Source: Promethearchaeota archaeon
Lineage (GTDB): Archaea; Asgardarchaeota; Thorarchaeia; Thorarchaeales; Thorarchaeaceae
DNA length: 64,000 nt
Direction: 5' to 3'
Assembly: GCA_014728035.1 (NCBI GenBank)
Contig: WJMJ01000078.1
Coordinates: forward strand, 62,001 to 126,000
Shown here in pieces: positions 1 through 8,358 of this stretch. Position 1 is the first letter of the stretch; each line of letters starts with the position of its first letter. A program made the translations under genes and the position numbers. The notes under the pieces were generated by a model. The model was given only the letters and a program-made list of their open reading frames with translations, was not told the DNA's origin and made no database searches.

Positions 1-56
1 TGTTTCTGTGATTCTTTGCATAGCTATAAATGCACTCACATATATGAACAAACAGA

Positions 57-593
57 TTGAACAGAAGCGGAGGAAAATATTTGGGTCAACTTGTTGGAAC
101 CCTTGTGGGTCTAGTTACTGCATTTGTTGTATCATTCATTCTTCTTACTTTTGGAGTCTTTCTGCCGCCAGAATTGGTGCCAGCACAAATAGTAGATGAT
201 TTTGCATTGTACACGGATTTGGAACTGAAGTTAGCAATCACAGGAACCGTGCTATTCCCATCCCCCTTTGAAGCCACACTAGGACACGCTTTGACCTATG
301 GCGCTAGAGGATGGACTGTTCTCATGTTTCTAAGTTGGGGTCTCGGTGGATTAGCAGCTGGCCTACTATCACGAGACATTGTTCAAGGTGTTTTCGCAGC
401 TATATTTGCAGCTGCCATCGGAGCTTTATTGACATGGCTTCTAATTTTCGTAATTCAAATTCCAGATTTCAGTCAAATTTTTGGAACTGGGTCTCTTTTC
501 ATTATGCAATCCGCACTTGAAGGAATGATATATCCCGCTATTGTTGGAGGGATAGGTGGACTATTAGGTGGAGCCATCACTCGGGAACGGTAA
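57..593 (+). CDS. Hypothetical multi-pass membrane protein
   Basis: I do not recognise the family. The 178-residue product is very hydrophobic. It has a membrane segment near residues 9-33, a roughly 50-residue polar stretch that is probably outside the membrane, and three Gly/Ala-rich segments near 88-108, 110-133 and 160-176 (the last is a glycine-rich GGIGGLLGGA run). The start used is a TTG at 57, because no in-frame ATG is available upstream within the window. The gene ends inside the tail of the convergent membrane-protein gene downstream, with a 17-bp overlap. The Gly-rich helices resemble many small archaeal membrane proteins of unknown role, and no function is inferred. Confidence 0.6.
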   Translation: MNRSGGKYLGQLVGTLVGLVTAFVVSFILLTFGVFLPPELVPAQIVDDFALYTDLELKLAITGTVLFPSPFEATLGHALTYGARGWTVLMFLSWGLGGLAAGLLSRDIVQGVFAAIFAAAIGALLTWLLIFVIQIPDFSQIFGTGSLFIMQSALEGMIYPAIVGGIGGLLGGAITRER

Positions 594-1167
594 TCAATTC
601 AAGAGCTTTGGGACGAAGTACGTTTCCACACTCTGAACAGATAATAGGATTAGATTTGAATACTGCACCACATTCACAAGTGGATTCTATTATTGGAGGT
701 GCAATAGACTCGTTTTCACTAAGAATTTGCTTTTTGACCAATACAACAGGAACTGCTGATAATAAAGCAAGCATTGATGCCCCAATGGATTTTATGAATT
801 GAAAAAGAATAATCAAATTTCGTTCATTTTGGTCACCGGTCCAAAAGGTACTGTCTTCAAGAATCATAGAGATGATGCTCAGAATTGCAATGACAACACC
901 AGTCCAAAAAACAGTTCTAATCGTGTTCCATTTGGATTCTGAAAATATTCCTCCGATTAGCCCAACAGCAAACCATACCAAAAGATAACCTAGCAGACCA
1001 TGAAATAGGAAAAGCATTGATAGATCTTGAAGCAGAATACTACCGTGTAGAAGCGGTGAAAGAATATCATAAGGTGAAGGATAAGTAATTGGTTCAGGAT
1101 TTCTAAGAAACACGATACAAATTGTACCAATTATCGCGCCAATTATTCCACCAATCATATTACGCAT
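577..1167 (-). CDS. Membrane protein with C-terminal zinc ribbon
   Basis: The 196-residue product has four predicted membrane segments, at about residues 3-20, 48-70, 86-105 and 123-148. A cytoplasmic tail follows with a CxC-x10-CxxC zinc-ribbon motif (CEC and CSEC). I chose ATG at 1167 rather than the GTG at 1176 because GGAG lies 8 nt before the ATG, while it would overlap the GTG. The 3' end overlaps the convergent gene at 57-593. Small archaeal membrane proteins with a terminal zinc ribbon are common, and their functions are largely unknown. No enzymatic motif is visible. Confidence 0.65.
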   Translation of the reverse strand: MRNMIGGIIGAIIGTICIVFLRNPEPITYPSPYDILSPLLHGSILLQDLSMLFLFHGLLGYLLVWFAVGLIGGIFSESKWNTIRTVFWTGVVIAILSIISMILEDSTFWTGDQNERNLIILFQFIKSIGASMLALLSAVPVVLVKKQILSENESIAPPIIESTCECGAVFKSNPIICSECGNVLRPKALELITVPE

Positions 1168-1394
1168 CAATTTCACTCCGGCAGGCTACACTGTTACTAT
1201 GAATTTGATAGTTGGTTCCACTTAATGGTTTCCAAAAGGGCGCATAATCATAAAAACAGACTAAAGGAAGAGAATTATATATTATGAAAAGAATTTTCAG
1301 AGTATATTACCACAATCCTTTTGTGAGTAATTCGTGCAAGATATAGTGTACACGCAGGTCTATATTCATCCACAGAGAGCGTGAGGTGCCGTAT

Positions 1395-2369
1395 ATGAGC
1401 AATGATTTGGAACGTGCATTGTCAAAACTTCGATTTGATGATCAAGTATTAGGATATTCTTTAATGACAAAAGCTGGCAGACCATTTGTCAGTTTTGCTT
1501 TTCCTGAGGATTTATTTCCGCGTGTCAAAAACAGCATCAAGCTGTATAAGGCAGACCTGCGATTAATGACTATTGACACAGAAAAGGGATTAGTTGTACT
1601 TGCACCTGTTGATGTAAATTGGATATTGACTGTGTTGTATGTTCCTGAATTACAGCTTGGTCTTGCTATTGCAAAGACCAAAAACGTCCTTCGATTATTG
1701 GAAGGTATCGAACTTCCTCCACCACCGGATGAATTCGAAGAAGCATCCGAAGACAACCTTCAGGTTTTGGAAACGATAGCAATGAAGGCAGCTTCGACCG
1801 AAGCGGAACCCACCACAGATACGACTCCAGTTGCACCCGAAGTAGAAGAAGAGGATGAAGAAGACGCAGAATTAACACCTGATGATTTTGATGTGCAACC
1901 AGGTACAATTCCCAAGCGCGGAGAAACGTACTCAACATCTCTTTCACTAGATTCAGATCTCTACAAAGAGATGAAAAAATTGTACCGGAATTTTGGCTTT
2001 GATGTGCTGATGCTCGTAGATGACAAAAAGACGGTTTCAGTCATTGCAGATTCTATGTTCCAGCCAAATGAGAGAGTAGTAGAACTTCTGAAATGGGCAG
2101 CTTCCAAAAAGATTGTCGATGTTCCAGTATCAGAAAGTGGAGGAAAGTCTTCAACTGGGAGTAGAATGGGACGATTTGTACAAGTACCACAGTTTGAGGG
2201 AGATATGTCCAAAGTCGATGATTCTGATAAAGCAATCATTCAACTCTGTGATGGTAGTCGAACACCTAAACAGATAGCTCAAGAGGTTGGGCTTCCTAAG
2301 GCTAAAATCATCCAAGTAATTGCACGATATCGACGTCATGGACTGAAGATGATAGGTAAAACTATCTAA
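1395..2369 (+). CDS. Three-part protein: Roadblock-like domain, acidic linker, second alpha/beta domain, C-terminal winged helix
   Basis: The 324-residue protein has an N-terminal alpha/beta domain (about 1-110) whose strand pattern resembles Roadblock/LC7 or longin folds. A proline/glutamate-rich acidic linker follows (about 110-175), then a second small alpha/beta domain (about 178-250). The C-terminus (about 270-324) reads like a winged helix that starts from a 'cdGsrTpkqIA' element. ATG at 1395 is preferred over the in-frame GTG at 1386 because a GAGGTG ribosome-binding sequence sits just before it. It lies 24 nt upstream of a V4R-domain gene and is probably cotranscribed with it. Domain names are inferred by eye. 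A role as a signalling or regulatory adaptor is plausible but unproven. Confidence 0.6.
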   Translation: MSNDLERALSKLRFDDQVLGYSLMTKAGRPFVSFAFPEDLFPRVKNSIKLYKADLRLMTIDTEKGLVVLAPVDVNWILTVLYVPELQLGLAIAKTKNVLRLLEGIELPPPPDEFEEASEDNLQVLETIAMKAASTEAEPTTDTTPVAPEVEEEDEEDAELTPDDFDVQPGTIPKRGETYSTSLSLDSDLYKEMKKLYRNFGFDVLMLVDDKKTVSVIADSMFQPNERVVELLKWAASKKIVDVPVSESGGKSSTGSRMGRFVQVPQFEGDMSKVDDSDKAIIQLCDGSRTPKQIAQEVGLPKAKIIQVIARYRRHGLKMIGKTI

Positions 2370-2393
2370 TAGTACTGAAGAGGTTCAATAAAA

Positions 2394-2867
2394 ATGGCAA
2401 AAATTGAAAATCCAATACTAGTATCAATATATTCCCATATAGTCCAAGATATTCTTGCGGAAACATCCAGTATCGAAGAAGCTAATCAGCGTCTACGAGA
2501 AATTGGACGTGGTTTAGGTTCTCAGATTTATTTGAATACAGAAATTGCAGACAAAACAAAGGACACAATAACAACCCGTGAAGATGTTTCAAAGATGATT
2601 GAAACTGCATACAAGATTCTATTTGACAAAAAGCCAGATGACATCGATATGGAGAGTGCACGAGGCTCAGTTCGAATTACAGATGAGGAATGTATCTGGT
2701 GTCAAGAAGTGAATCTAGAGGGAATGCGGGGTTTTGGGTACTGTGAAATTTTCAGTGGAATCATGGAATCACTACTAGAATTCAAAGGTGTTCAGGCTAA
2801 AGTATTCCAAGAAATGTGTCATGCTACTGGATCTGATTATTGTACTTGGAATGTCAGGTTAACATAA
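2394..2867 (+). CDS. V4R (4-vinyl reductase/TRAPP Bet3-like) domain protein
   Basis: The 157-residue single-domain protein has the C-terminal pattern of the V4R family. A conserved ECxWC segment near residue 100 is followed by a C-x3-G-x3-C motif near the end (MCHATGSDYC), which is often a metal or ligand site. The V4R fold is shared with eukaryotic TRAPP subunits of the Bet3 type, and Asgard archaea carry expanded sets. It follows the three-part regulator by 24 nt and precedes another V4R gene by about 125 nt. A perfect hairpin with a T tract lies just after the stop. The ligand and partner are unknown. Family assignment is fairly secure from the cysteine motif. Confidence 0.72.
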   Translation: MAKIENPILVSIYSHIVQDILAETSSIEEANQRLREIGRGLGSQIYLNTEIADKTKDTITTREDVSKMIETAYKILFDKKPDDIDMESARGSVRITDEECIWCQEVNLEGMRGFGYCEIFSGIMESLLEFKGVQAKVFQEMCHATGSDYCTWNVRLT

Positions 2868-2875
2868 GCTTATGG

Positions 2876-2896
2876 AGAGAGGAATTCCTCTCTTTT
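2876..2896 (+). terminator. Intrinsic terminator hairpin
   Basis: A perfect 18-nt palindrome (AGAGAGGAATTCCTCTCT, 2876-2893) merges into a TTTT run and then further T-rich sequence, 9 nt after the stop of the first V4R gene. Confidence 0.65.
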
Positions 2897-2993
2897 CATT
2901 TCATTTTATAAATAGGAGCCAAAATCACTTTATCAGCAAAAAGCACTTAACACTGTCTTCCATTGTTTCCATGTTACGGAGTTGGTCTGAAGT

Positions 2994-3542
2994 ATGCCAA
3001 ATGATGATGAAGTAATCGAATGGTGGCAAGGCAGATTAAAAGAAAGAGAACTGATGCTTGCTTTCTTTTCAAAAACATGGAACAAATTAGGTAGTCGTAT
3101 CGCTGTTATGTTTCCTGAAAGAGTACGAGACCTTTACTACAGTGCTGGAAGACTTGCAGGGCTGGAAGCACAAAGGGAGTACTTCAAAGTAGGAAAACAA
3201 AAACCGCCTGGTGATTTCAAGGGAATCATTGAATTCATCAAGATGGCTCTTGGTACACTCATTGTTCCGTTTGGAGATGTAAAAATAGCTAAATTGTACA
3301 AACTTTGGTTGGATGAAGAAGCAATCATTGAGATTCGTGATAACCCTTATGCAGCGGGTATGGCAATGGAAGAACCATCATGTTATTTTCTGAAAGGATT
3401 TATTGAATCGGTTCTCGAATATTTGACGGACTACAATCGTTTAGAATATGAGAAGCTAGAGGTTGTAGAGGAAAATTGTATGTCTGCGGGTTCGGACCAT
3501 TGCTCATTTAAAATGAAACTGACTTACCCAGCCAAAGGTTAA
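2994..3542 (+). CDS. Second V4R/Bet3-like domain protein
   Basis: The 182-residue protein ends with the same C-x3-G-x3-C pattern as the upstream V4R gene (NCMSAGSDHC), with an aromatic residue and alternating hydrophobics after it. The N-terminal half is helical and lacks the ECxWC element, so this is a diverged paralogue and not a recent copy. A terminator separates it from the first V4R gene, so it is probably transcribed independently. Proteins with this fold act as ligand-binding or tethering modules, for example the TRAPP core subunits in eukaryotes. I infer no specific ligand. Confidence 0.65.
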   Translation: MPNDDEVIEWWQGRLKERELMLAFFSKTWNKLGSRIAVMFPERVRDLYYSAGRLAGLEAQREYFKVGKQKPPGDFKGIIEFIKMALGTLIVPFGDVKIAKLYKLWLDEEAIIEIRDNPYAAGMAMEEPSCYFLKGFIESVLEYLTDYNRLEYEKLEVVEENCMSAGSDHCSFKMKLTYPAKG

Positions 3543-3549
3543 TTCATTA

Positions 3550-3571
3550 GGTGCGGAGATTACTCCGCGCC
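3550..3571 (+). terminator. Hairpin between convergent genes
   Basis: A 9-bp stem (GGTGCGGAG with CTCCGCGCC, loop ATTA) with one G-U pair that forms only on the plus strand lies 7 nt after the stop of the second V4R gene. Only a weak T-rich tail follows. Confidence 0.5.
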
Positions 3572-3592
3572 ATTCTATTCAGTTTCTACTAC

Positions 3593-4696
3593 TTATTCTG
3601 AATACCTCTTCCAAAGATAGATTGATGATACTCCTATAGTTGACACAACTGATATGATTGGTAATCCTAGAAGAAAACTAGTAGATCCTATCAAGATGTG
3701 TTCCTGTACAGCTCGATAAGGTTCAAATTCTTCACGAATTCCAAATAGATTTCCAGAGAATGCATCAACATAAAATCGGATGTTTTCAATTTCTGACTCA
3801 AAATCCAGAACCCAAGACAGTCGCAGATGGTGGTTGCCGTCGGCATCCTCTACATCAGCTAGAGCTATTTTGGGAGTTTGAAGTGACAGGTTATTTTGTT
3901 CACTAGGAAACTCATAGATTGATAGTGCATTTGAAAGGGCTAGTTGTTGACCTACAACATGAGTTGTATCAATCGGATCTAATCCAATCCAATCGTAATG
4001 ATAATAAGAAATTCCATGAGTGAATGAGGAGGCTCTTACAATTATTGAAGAGGTTTCAATTTCAATGGGGCCGTTATACTCCTGAAAAACAAGAGAGTAA
4101 AAACGCCGACAGTCGTAGGGGAATCCCTCAATATATCGAGCCGTAAAAGGAATCTCAATGTTATAGTCAGTGAGAAACTCTGAAACTATTGTTTCAGCTT
4201 CCAACAAGGTGATATCCGTAGGATCATATTCGTGAAGGTATCTGCTTTCATATTCTATTACTTGACCTTCAATCGCATCAACAACTACATATGCCGTAAA
4301 ATCAACATGGTTGTACAGAATTTTCCAAGATGGGGGAATATCTACTTTGAGTATTGCCTGAATAGTCCAGTTAACAAAAGGTGGACCTACATCCTGTAAG
4401 AAATTAGTAGCTGTCGATAGTGCACTTTCATTATCTACAATAAAATCAAATGTTTGAAAATCACGAGTTACCAAGAAAGGTCTTTGTGATTCGATCTTGA
4501 ACGCATTAGGATAAATAGCAGAGTATCTAGTATCCGACGTGAAATTGGAAAAGGACGAGTCTGTAACAACCGTTCCTTCCAGATTTGAACTACTCATATC
4601 CCAACGACTTAGAGAATATCCAACGAGAGGTAAAGCAACTCCTCCAACTATTAGAAAAACCACAAGTAGAGGGAATAACTTACTTACAAACACCAA
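3593..4696 (-). CDS. Membrane-anchored extracytoplasmic protein with PepSY-like repeats
   Basis: The 367-residue protein has an N-terminal hydrophobic segment (about 8-30), a large polar region and a C-terminal membrane segment (about 338-360) before a short basic tail. Two stretches resemble PepSY-type modules (AYVVVDAIEGQVIEYES and IRFYVDAFSGNLFGI), where a strand ends in D/N-x-x-x-G-x-(I/L). TTG at 4696 is chosen because GGAG lies 8 nt before it. The gene is divergent from a membrane-anchored HTH regulator, and the 146-bp gap between them carries palindromic sites. I infer that the pair is coregulated, possibly as a surface sensor and its regulator, but the function is unknown. Confidence 0.6.
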   Translation of the reverse strand: MVFVSKLFPLLVVFLIVGGVALPLVGYSLSRWDMSSSNLEGTVVTDSSFSNFTSDTRYSAIYPNAFKIESQRPFLVTRDFQTFDFIVDNESALSTATNFLQDVGPPFVNWTIQAILKVDIPPSWKILYNHVDFTAYVVVDAIEGQVIEYESRYLHEYDPTDITLLEAETIVSEFLTDYNIEIPFTARYIEGFPYDCRRFYSLVFQEYNGPIEIETSSIIVRASSFTHGISYYHYDWIGLDPIDTTHVVGQQLALSNALSIYEFPSEQNNLSLQTPKIALADVEDADGNHHLRLSWVLDFESEIENIRFYVDAFSGNLFGIREEFEPYRAVQEHILIGSTSFLLGLPIISVVSTIGVSSIYLWKRYSE

Positions 4697-4698
4697 GA

Positions 4699-4749
4699 TT
4701 GTAACTCCAGTATTTTAGTTACAATTTGTAACAACGCTTATAGTTGTAA
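4699..4749. promoter_or_regulatory. Divergent promoter region with repeated TTGTAAC operator-like sites
   Basis: The motif TTGTAAC occurs at 4699-4705. It then forms a near-perfect palindrome, GTTACAA-T-TTGTAAC, at 4718-4732, and a partial copy (TTGTAAT) lies at 4744-4750. The cluster sits between two divergent genes, one of which encodes an HTH regulator, so autoregulation is likely. A TATA-like TTTATAATTA at 4761-4770 could serve the plus-strand gene. Confidence 0.5.
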
Positions 4750-4842
4750 TTATATGGCGATTTATAATTATGAATAGTACAAGTGTTGTTCAAACGCAAG
4801 TGCTTAATTAGGAAAATACCAAACTAATGGTGAGACAAGAGA

Positions 4843-5604
4843 ATGAAATCGACTAGATTGAGGAAGACGTTGATAGCTTCACTTCTGTTTGCATTGATGC
4901 TGGGATTTTCGGTATCTATGTTACTCCAATTGAGTACAGGAGAGGATTCAATACTGGTCAATCAAGTATCTTCTAGTAATAGCAGAAATCTAGCAGTACA
5001 CAATCTGACCGTTTCAACTGCTCCTTCCAATATGATTACATCAGTCCAGCTGGATAGTGACTTCAGTTCATTCTTTGGCACTGCCAGTTTAGTAACGTTA
5101 GCTCTTGGTACAGTATCTATTGATCGTAAGGAAGAAAGAAGTTCCACAAAATTACGAGACAGAATAATTAACGAAGTATCTCTAAGTCCGGGAATACACT
5201 TGAGAGGTTTGCACCGAGCTCTTGATTGTGCAATGGGAGCATTACAATACCATCTACGAAATCTTGAAGCAGAAGATATCATCCAATCATTCAAAGTTGG
5301 GAATTCGAAACATTTCTTCTTGAATGGATTTTCAGATGATAACAAGGTACTAGAACTCACTGCACTGCTTAGAAATCCAACGATGCAATTGATTGTATCA
5401 GAAACTGTAGAAAAGGGACGCACCACACAAGCACACTTAAGCAGAAGTTTAGACCTTGATAAGAGCCTGGTATCATATTATGTTTCTAGTTTAATCAAAG
5501 CAGATGTATTCGAGACCATCCGTGTCTTTGGTCGAGAAAAACCAGTTCGGGTTACCGAATGGGCACAATTGTCTATTGATTCACTTGGTCTGATAGTTCA
5601 ATAG
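4843..5604 (+). CDS. Membrane-anchored winged-helix transcriptional regulator
   Basis: The 253-residue protein starts with a signal-anchor segment (about 8-30). A second hydrophobic stretch lies near 78-92, and then come two consecutive winged-helix modules (about 105-165 and 180-245). The first has the LRDRIINEV...GIHLRGLHRAL...LQYHLRNLEAEDII pattern of archaeal MarR/ArsR-type helices, and the second repeats the layout with LSRSLDLDKSLVSYYVSSLIKADV. The topology puts both HTH domains in the cytoplasm. ATG at 4843 has a GGTGAG ribosome-binding site. Membrane-tethered paired-HTH regulators are a known archaeal class whose signals are mostly unknown. The palindromic sites upstream suggest it regulates itself and the divergent surface-protein gene. 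Confidence 0.7.
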   Translation: MKSTRLRKTLIASLLFALMLGFSVSMLLQLSTGEDSILVNQVSSSNSRNLAVHNLTVSTAPSNMITSVQLDSDFSSFFGTASLVTLALGTVSIDRKEERSSTKLRDRIINEVSLSPGIHLRGLHRALDCAMGALQYHLRNLEAEDIIQSFKVGNSKHFFLNGFSDDNKVLELTALLRNPTMQLIVSETVEKGRTTQAHLSRSLDLDKSLVSYYVSSLIKADVFETIRVFGREKPVRVTEWAQLSIDSLGLIVQ

Positions 5605-5645
5605 ATGTTCTAGTACATCTATTGTCAGACCTTCACCTTTATTTT
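5599..5645 (+). terminator. Terminator overlapping the regulator stop codon
   Basis: A perfect 10-bp stem (CAATAGATGT at 5599-5608, ACATCTATTG at 5615-5624) includes the TAG stop codon at 5602-5604. A T-rich run follows around 5639-5645. Confidence 0.6.
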
Positions 5646-5720
5646 TACAAATTCCGACTCGGATATAGTCTGATTGGCAGGTAAATATAGGGTTCAATCA
5701 GGTGAGAGCGAGGTGTCATT

Positions 5721-6470
5721 ATGTCTGACGATATGATTCTAGGTGCAGATGACTTTGATGAGTCAATGGATTTTGATGGATTAGATAAGGTAGAATTTTC
5801 TGTCAAAATGAAAGGGGTCTCCAGAAAGTATTTGCTAGGAAGTCGTGAAGTAATTGCTTTGAACCAAGTGGATTTGAAAATCAGATCTGGAGAATATGTT
5901 GTAGTATCTGGTCCATCAGGTTCTGGAAAAACTACGATGCTGAATATAATTGGATGTATAGACTATGCTACAGAAGGGCGGATTCATATTCTCGATGTGC
6001 CAATTGAAGATTATGATGAATCATTCAGAGCAACTTTCAGGCTTAATAACACTGGATTCATATTCCAGAGTTATAACTTAATCTCGACACTTACCGCTCT
6101 TGAAAATGTCATGTTCCCTATGCAGATTACAGACAAGCCAGAAGAAGAATTGGAACAAGATGCATCGGAATTACTGAAAAAGGTCGGTTTAGAAAACCGA
6201 TTGGACCACTTACCTTGGCAACTTAGTTCTGGAGAGCAGCAAAGAGTTGCAATAGCACGAGCAATAGCTAATGATCCAGCAATAATACTTGCAGATGAGC
6301 CTACAGCAAATCTCGACGAGGAGAGCGCTGAAATGGTCCGGCAAATTTTGGATTCTCTCAACAAATCTGGAAAGACAGTAATCGTCATGACGCATGATGA
6401 GAAGATAATCAACAACTCAGAAGTAAGACATCTGCTTATCCGGGACGGGAGCGTGATTTCTGATGACTAA
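5721..6470 (+). CDS. ABC transporter ATP-binding protein, LolD/MacB type
   Basis: The 249-residue cytoplasmic ATPase energises the FtsX-like permease encoded next. Walker A is GPSGSGKTT at about 64-72, the Q-loop is near 116, the signature is LSSGEQQRVAIARA from 168, and Walker B is IILADEPT near 188-195 followed by the D-loop ANLD and switch His in MTHD. The first 28 residues are an unusual acidic extension rich in Asp and Met that is not part of the normal fold. The stop overlaps the start of the permease by 8 nt, which supports translational coupling. The substrate is unknown. MacB/LolD-type systems mostly do mechanical work on envelope substrates or export lipids and peptides. Confidence 0.9.
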   Translation: MSDDMILGADDFDESMDFDGLDKVEFSVKMKGVSRKYLLGSREVIALNQVDLKIRSGEYVVVSGPSGSGKTTMLNIIGCIDYATEGRIHILDVPIEDYDESFRATFRLNNTGFIFQSYNLISTLTALENVMFPMQITDKPEEELEQDASELLKKVGLENRLDHLPWQLSSGEQQRVAIARAIANDPAIILADEPTANLDEESAEMVRQILDSLNKSGKTVIVMTHDEKIINNSEVRHLLIRDGSVISDD

Positions 6471-8313
6471 GCAAGACTATGCATCTAAAGATCTTAGACG
6501 AAGACCATTTCGTAGTGCTTTGACCATATTCACAATGGCTAGTGTCATAGCAGCAACAACGTTTCTTTTCCTATTTGGGAGTGTACTTCTTGATATAACC
6601 GCCTTTGTGTCTTCAACAGGTCTCAATTCCTCCTTTGGTGTCTTCTTTGAAACATTCATTTGGGGCACTCTACTAATGGCAGTTGTTTTGGGAGGTGCAG
6701 TTGTTTCTTCCACCATATCTCTAGAGATGATCAGTAGAAGGAGAGATATTGGTCTAATGAAAGCAGTTGGAACATTGATGGATACTCTTTTCGACCATTT
6801 CATGGCACAAGCAGTGATATTGCTGCTTCTCAGCATTGTCATAGGACTGACAACCGGGCTATTATTGTATATTATTGGCATGATCTGGTTAGCAAATGTT
6901 ATCACCGGAGCTGAGTTCAGTTTTGTATTTCCATATCTGCAACTTGCAGCTATTGCTGGAATATACTTCTTTATGGGATTTTTTGCAGCACAAAAACCAA
7001 TTTATGAAACAGTAAACGAATCGCCTATTTCTGCTCTTAATCCGGAAATCGGTATGCGGGTCCGTCGTGTTGGATATCTTGATACATTCGGTCTTTCATT
7101 CAGATTAGCAACAAAAGCTACTGGAAGAAGAATTAAGGGGTCTCGAAGAACTATCCTCTCCTTGATGCTAAGTTTCTCTCTTGCATCATTACTTTGGATT
7201 GGAGGAGGGATTACGAGTACTACTACAAATGCATATGTTACCAGAGCAATGGGTAGCAACATAGTAGCAGTGGGAAACTCAAATCTACTCAACACATACT
7301 ACGATGCATACTCTCTCTCAGGCGAAAGAATTGAAGGGGCATATAATTTCACAGAGAGCCAATACATACTCCCAACTCCAATGTTCGCAGATCTGAATGA
7401 TATTGATGGTGTAGACATCGTAGAACAACGAATGATAGATTATCAGAGGATATACGAAGGACCTGCCATTATCTGGAATCCAACATTAGAACAATATGAA
7501 CGAATAGGGAAAGACCGAACCAATTCGTCACTGATTGTGGGAATAGATTGGGAACATACAATATCAGATTGGTATTTTGAAGGAAGTGAGATTGAAGATT
7601 CACAACAGGTTTGGATAGGCGGAGAGCTAGCTACTACGATGTATGAAGATCCACTAATTCAACGTCTAGGTGTAAAAGGCGCTTCGATGGAGATTGCAGG
7701 CATCGCATTCGATATTCTAAACGGAGGAATGCTTGCTATGTTGCCACTAGATACCATGCAAGACCTTTGGGGTGTATCGGGTTCAAACCTCGCATTAGTC
7801 CAAATAGAAGACTATTCTGCATCCGTAATTGAAGAGATCGAGATGGTTGCGAATTCCTATGGTTTCAGCATTACTTTACAACAGAATATTCTTGACGAAA
7901 ACCTTAGAGCAATAAACCTTGTATGGAACCTTTTGCAGCCGCTACCTCTGATTGCACTAGTCAGTGCCTTTGCAAGCTTGGCAAACTACCTATTAGTATC
8001 GGTATTTGGACGATTCGACGACTATGTGATTATGAGAGCAATCGGTGCTAAACCGAAGTTCATTGCTAAAACAATGATTGCTGAAGGTTTAGATATAGGA
8101 CTTAAAGCAGGATTACCAGGTGTGCTTGCATCTGTGTTTTTCAGCGTGTTTCTATTGGTTCCAGAAGCAGCTGTACCGTCTACTCTGTTCTTACCATTAT
8201 CGATAGTGACCATGCTGATCAGTCTTGTAGTCATAGTCAGTCTGGCTGCAGTTCCAGTCTATTTCATGTTCTCGCGAAGAAACGATCTGAAAGTATCAGA
8301 ATTCTTTGTATAG
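6463..8313 (+). CDS. ABC transporter permease, FtsX/MacB-like, two FtsX modules
   Basis: The 616-residue membrane partner of the preceding ATPase begins with a short basic N-terminus and a membrane helix near 20-45. Three membrane segments around 65-180 carry the 'RRRDIGLMKAVGT' coupling-helix motif typical of FtsX domains. A further membrane helix lies near 225-245, then a large extracellular domain (about 255-480). Three more C-terminal membrane segments carry a second coupling motif (FDDYVIMRAIGAKPKFI). This is the long two-FtsX-module form and not the short MacB form. The start overlaps the ATPase gene by 8 nt. The substrate cannot be told from sequence. Confidence 0.85.
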   Translation: MTKQDYASKDLRRRPFRSALTIFTMASVIAATTFLFLFGSVLLDITAFVSSTGLNSSFGVFFETFIWGTLLMAVVLGGAVVSSTISLEMISRRRDIGLMKAVGTLMDTLFDHFMAQAVILLLLSIVIGLTTGLLLYIIGMIWLANVITGAEFSFVFPYLQLAAIAGIYFFMGFFAAQKPIYETVNESPISALNPEIGMRVRRVGYLDTFGLSFRLATKATGRRIKGSRRTILSLMLSFSLASLLWIGGGITSTTTNAYVTRAMGSNIVAVGNSNLLNTYYDAYSLSGERIEGAYNFTESQYILPTPMFADLNDIDGVDIVEQRMIDYQRIYEGPAIIWNPTLEQYERIGKDRTNSSLIVGIDWEHTISDWYFEGSEIEDSQQVWIGGELATTMYEDPLIQRLGVKGASMEIAGIAFDILNGGMLAMLPLDTMQDLWGVSGSNLALVQIEDYSASVIEEIEMVANSYGFSITLQQNILDENLRAINLVWNLLQPLPLIALVSAFASLANYLLVSVFGRFDDYVIMRAIGAKPKFIAKTMIAEGLDIGLKAGLPGVLASVFFSVFLLVPEAAVPSTLFLPLSIVTMLISLVVIVSLAAVPVYFMFSRRNDLKVSEFFV

Positions 8314-8358
8314 ATAGTTTCATTAGAGAAATCATAGGCGGACCAGTGAGGTTTGCCT

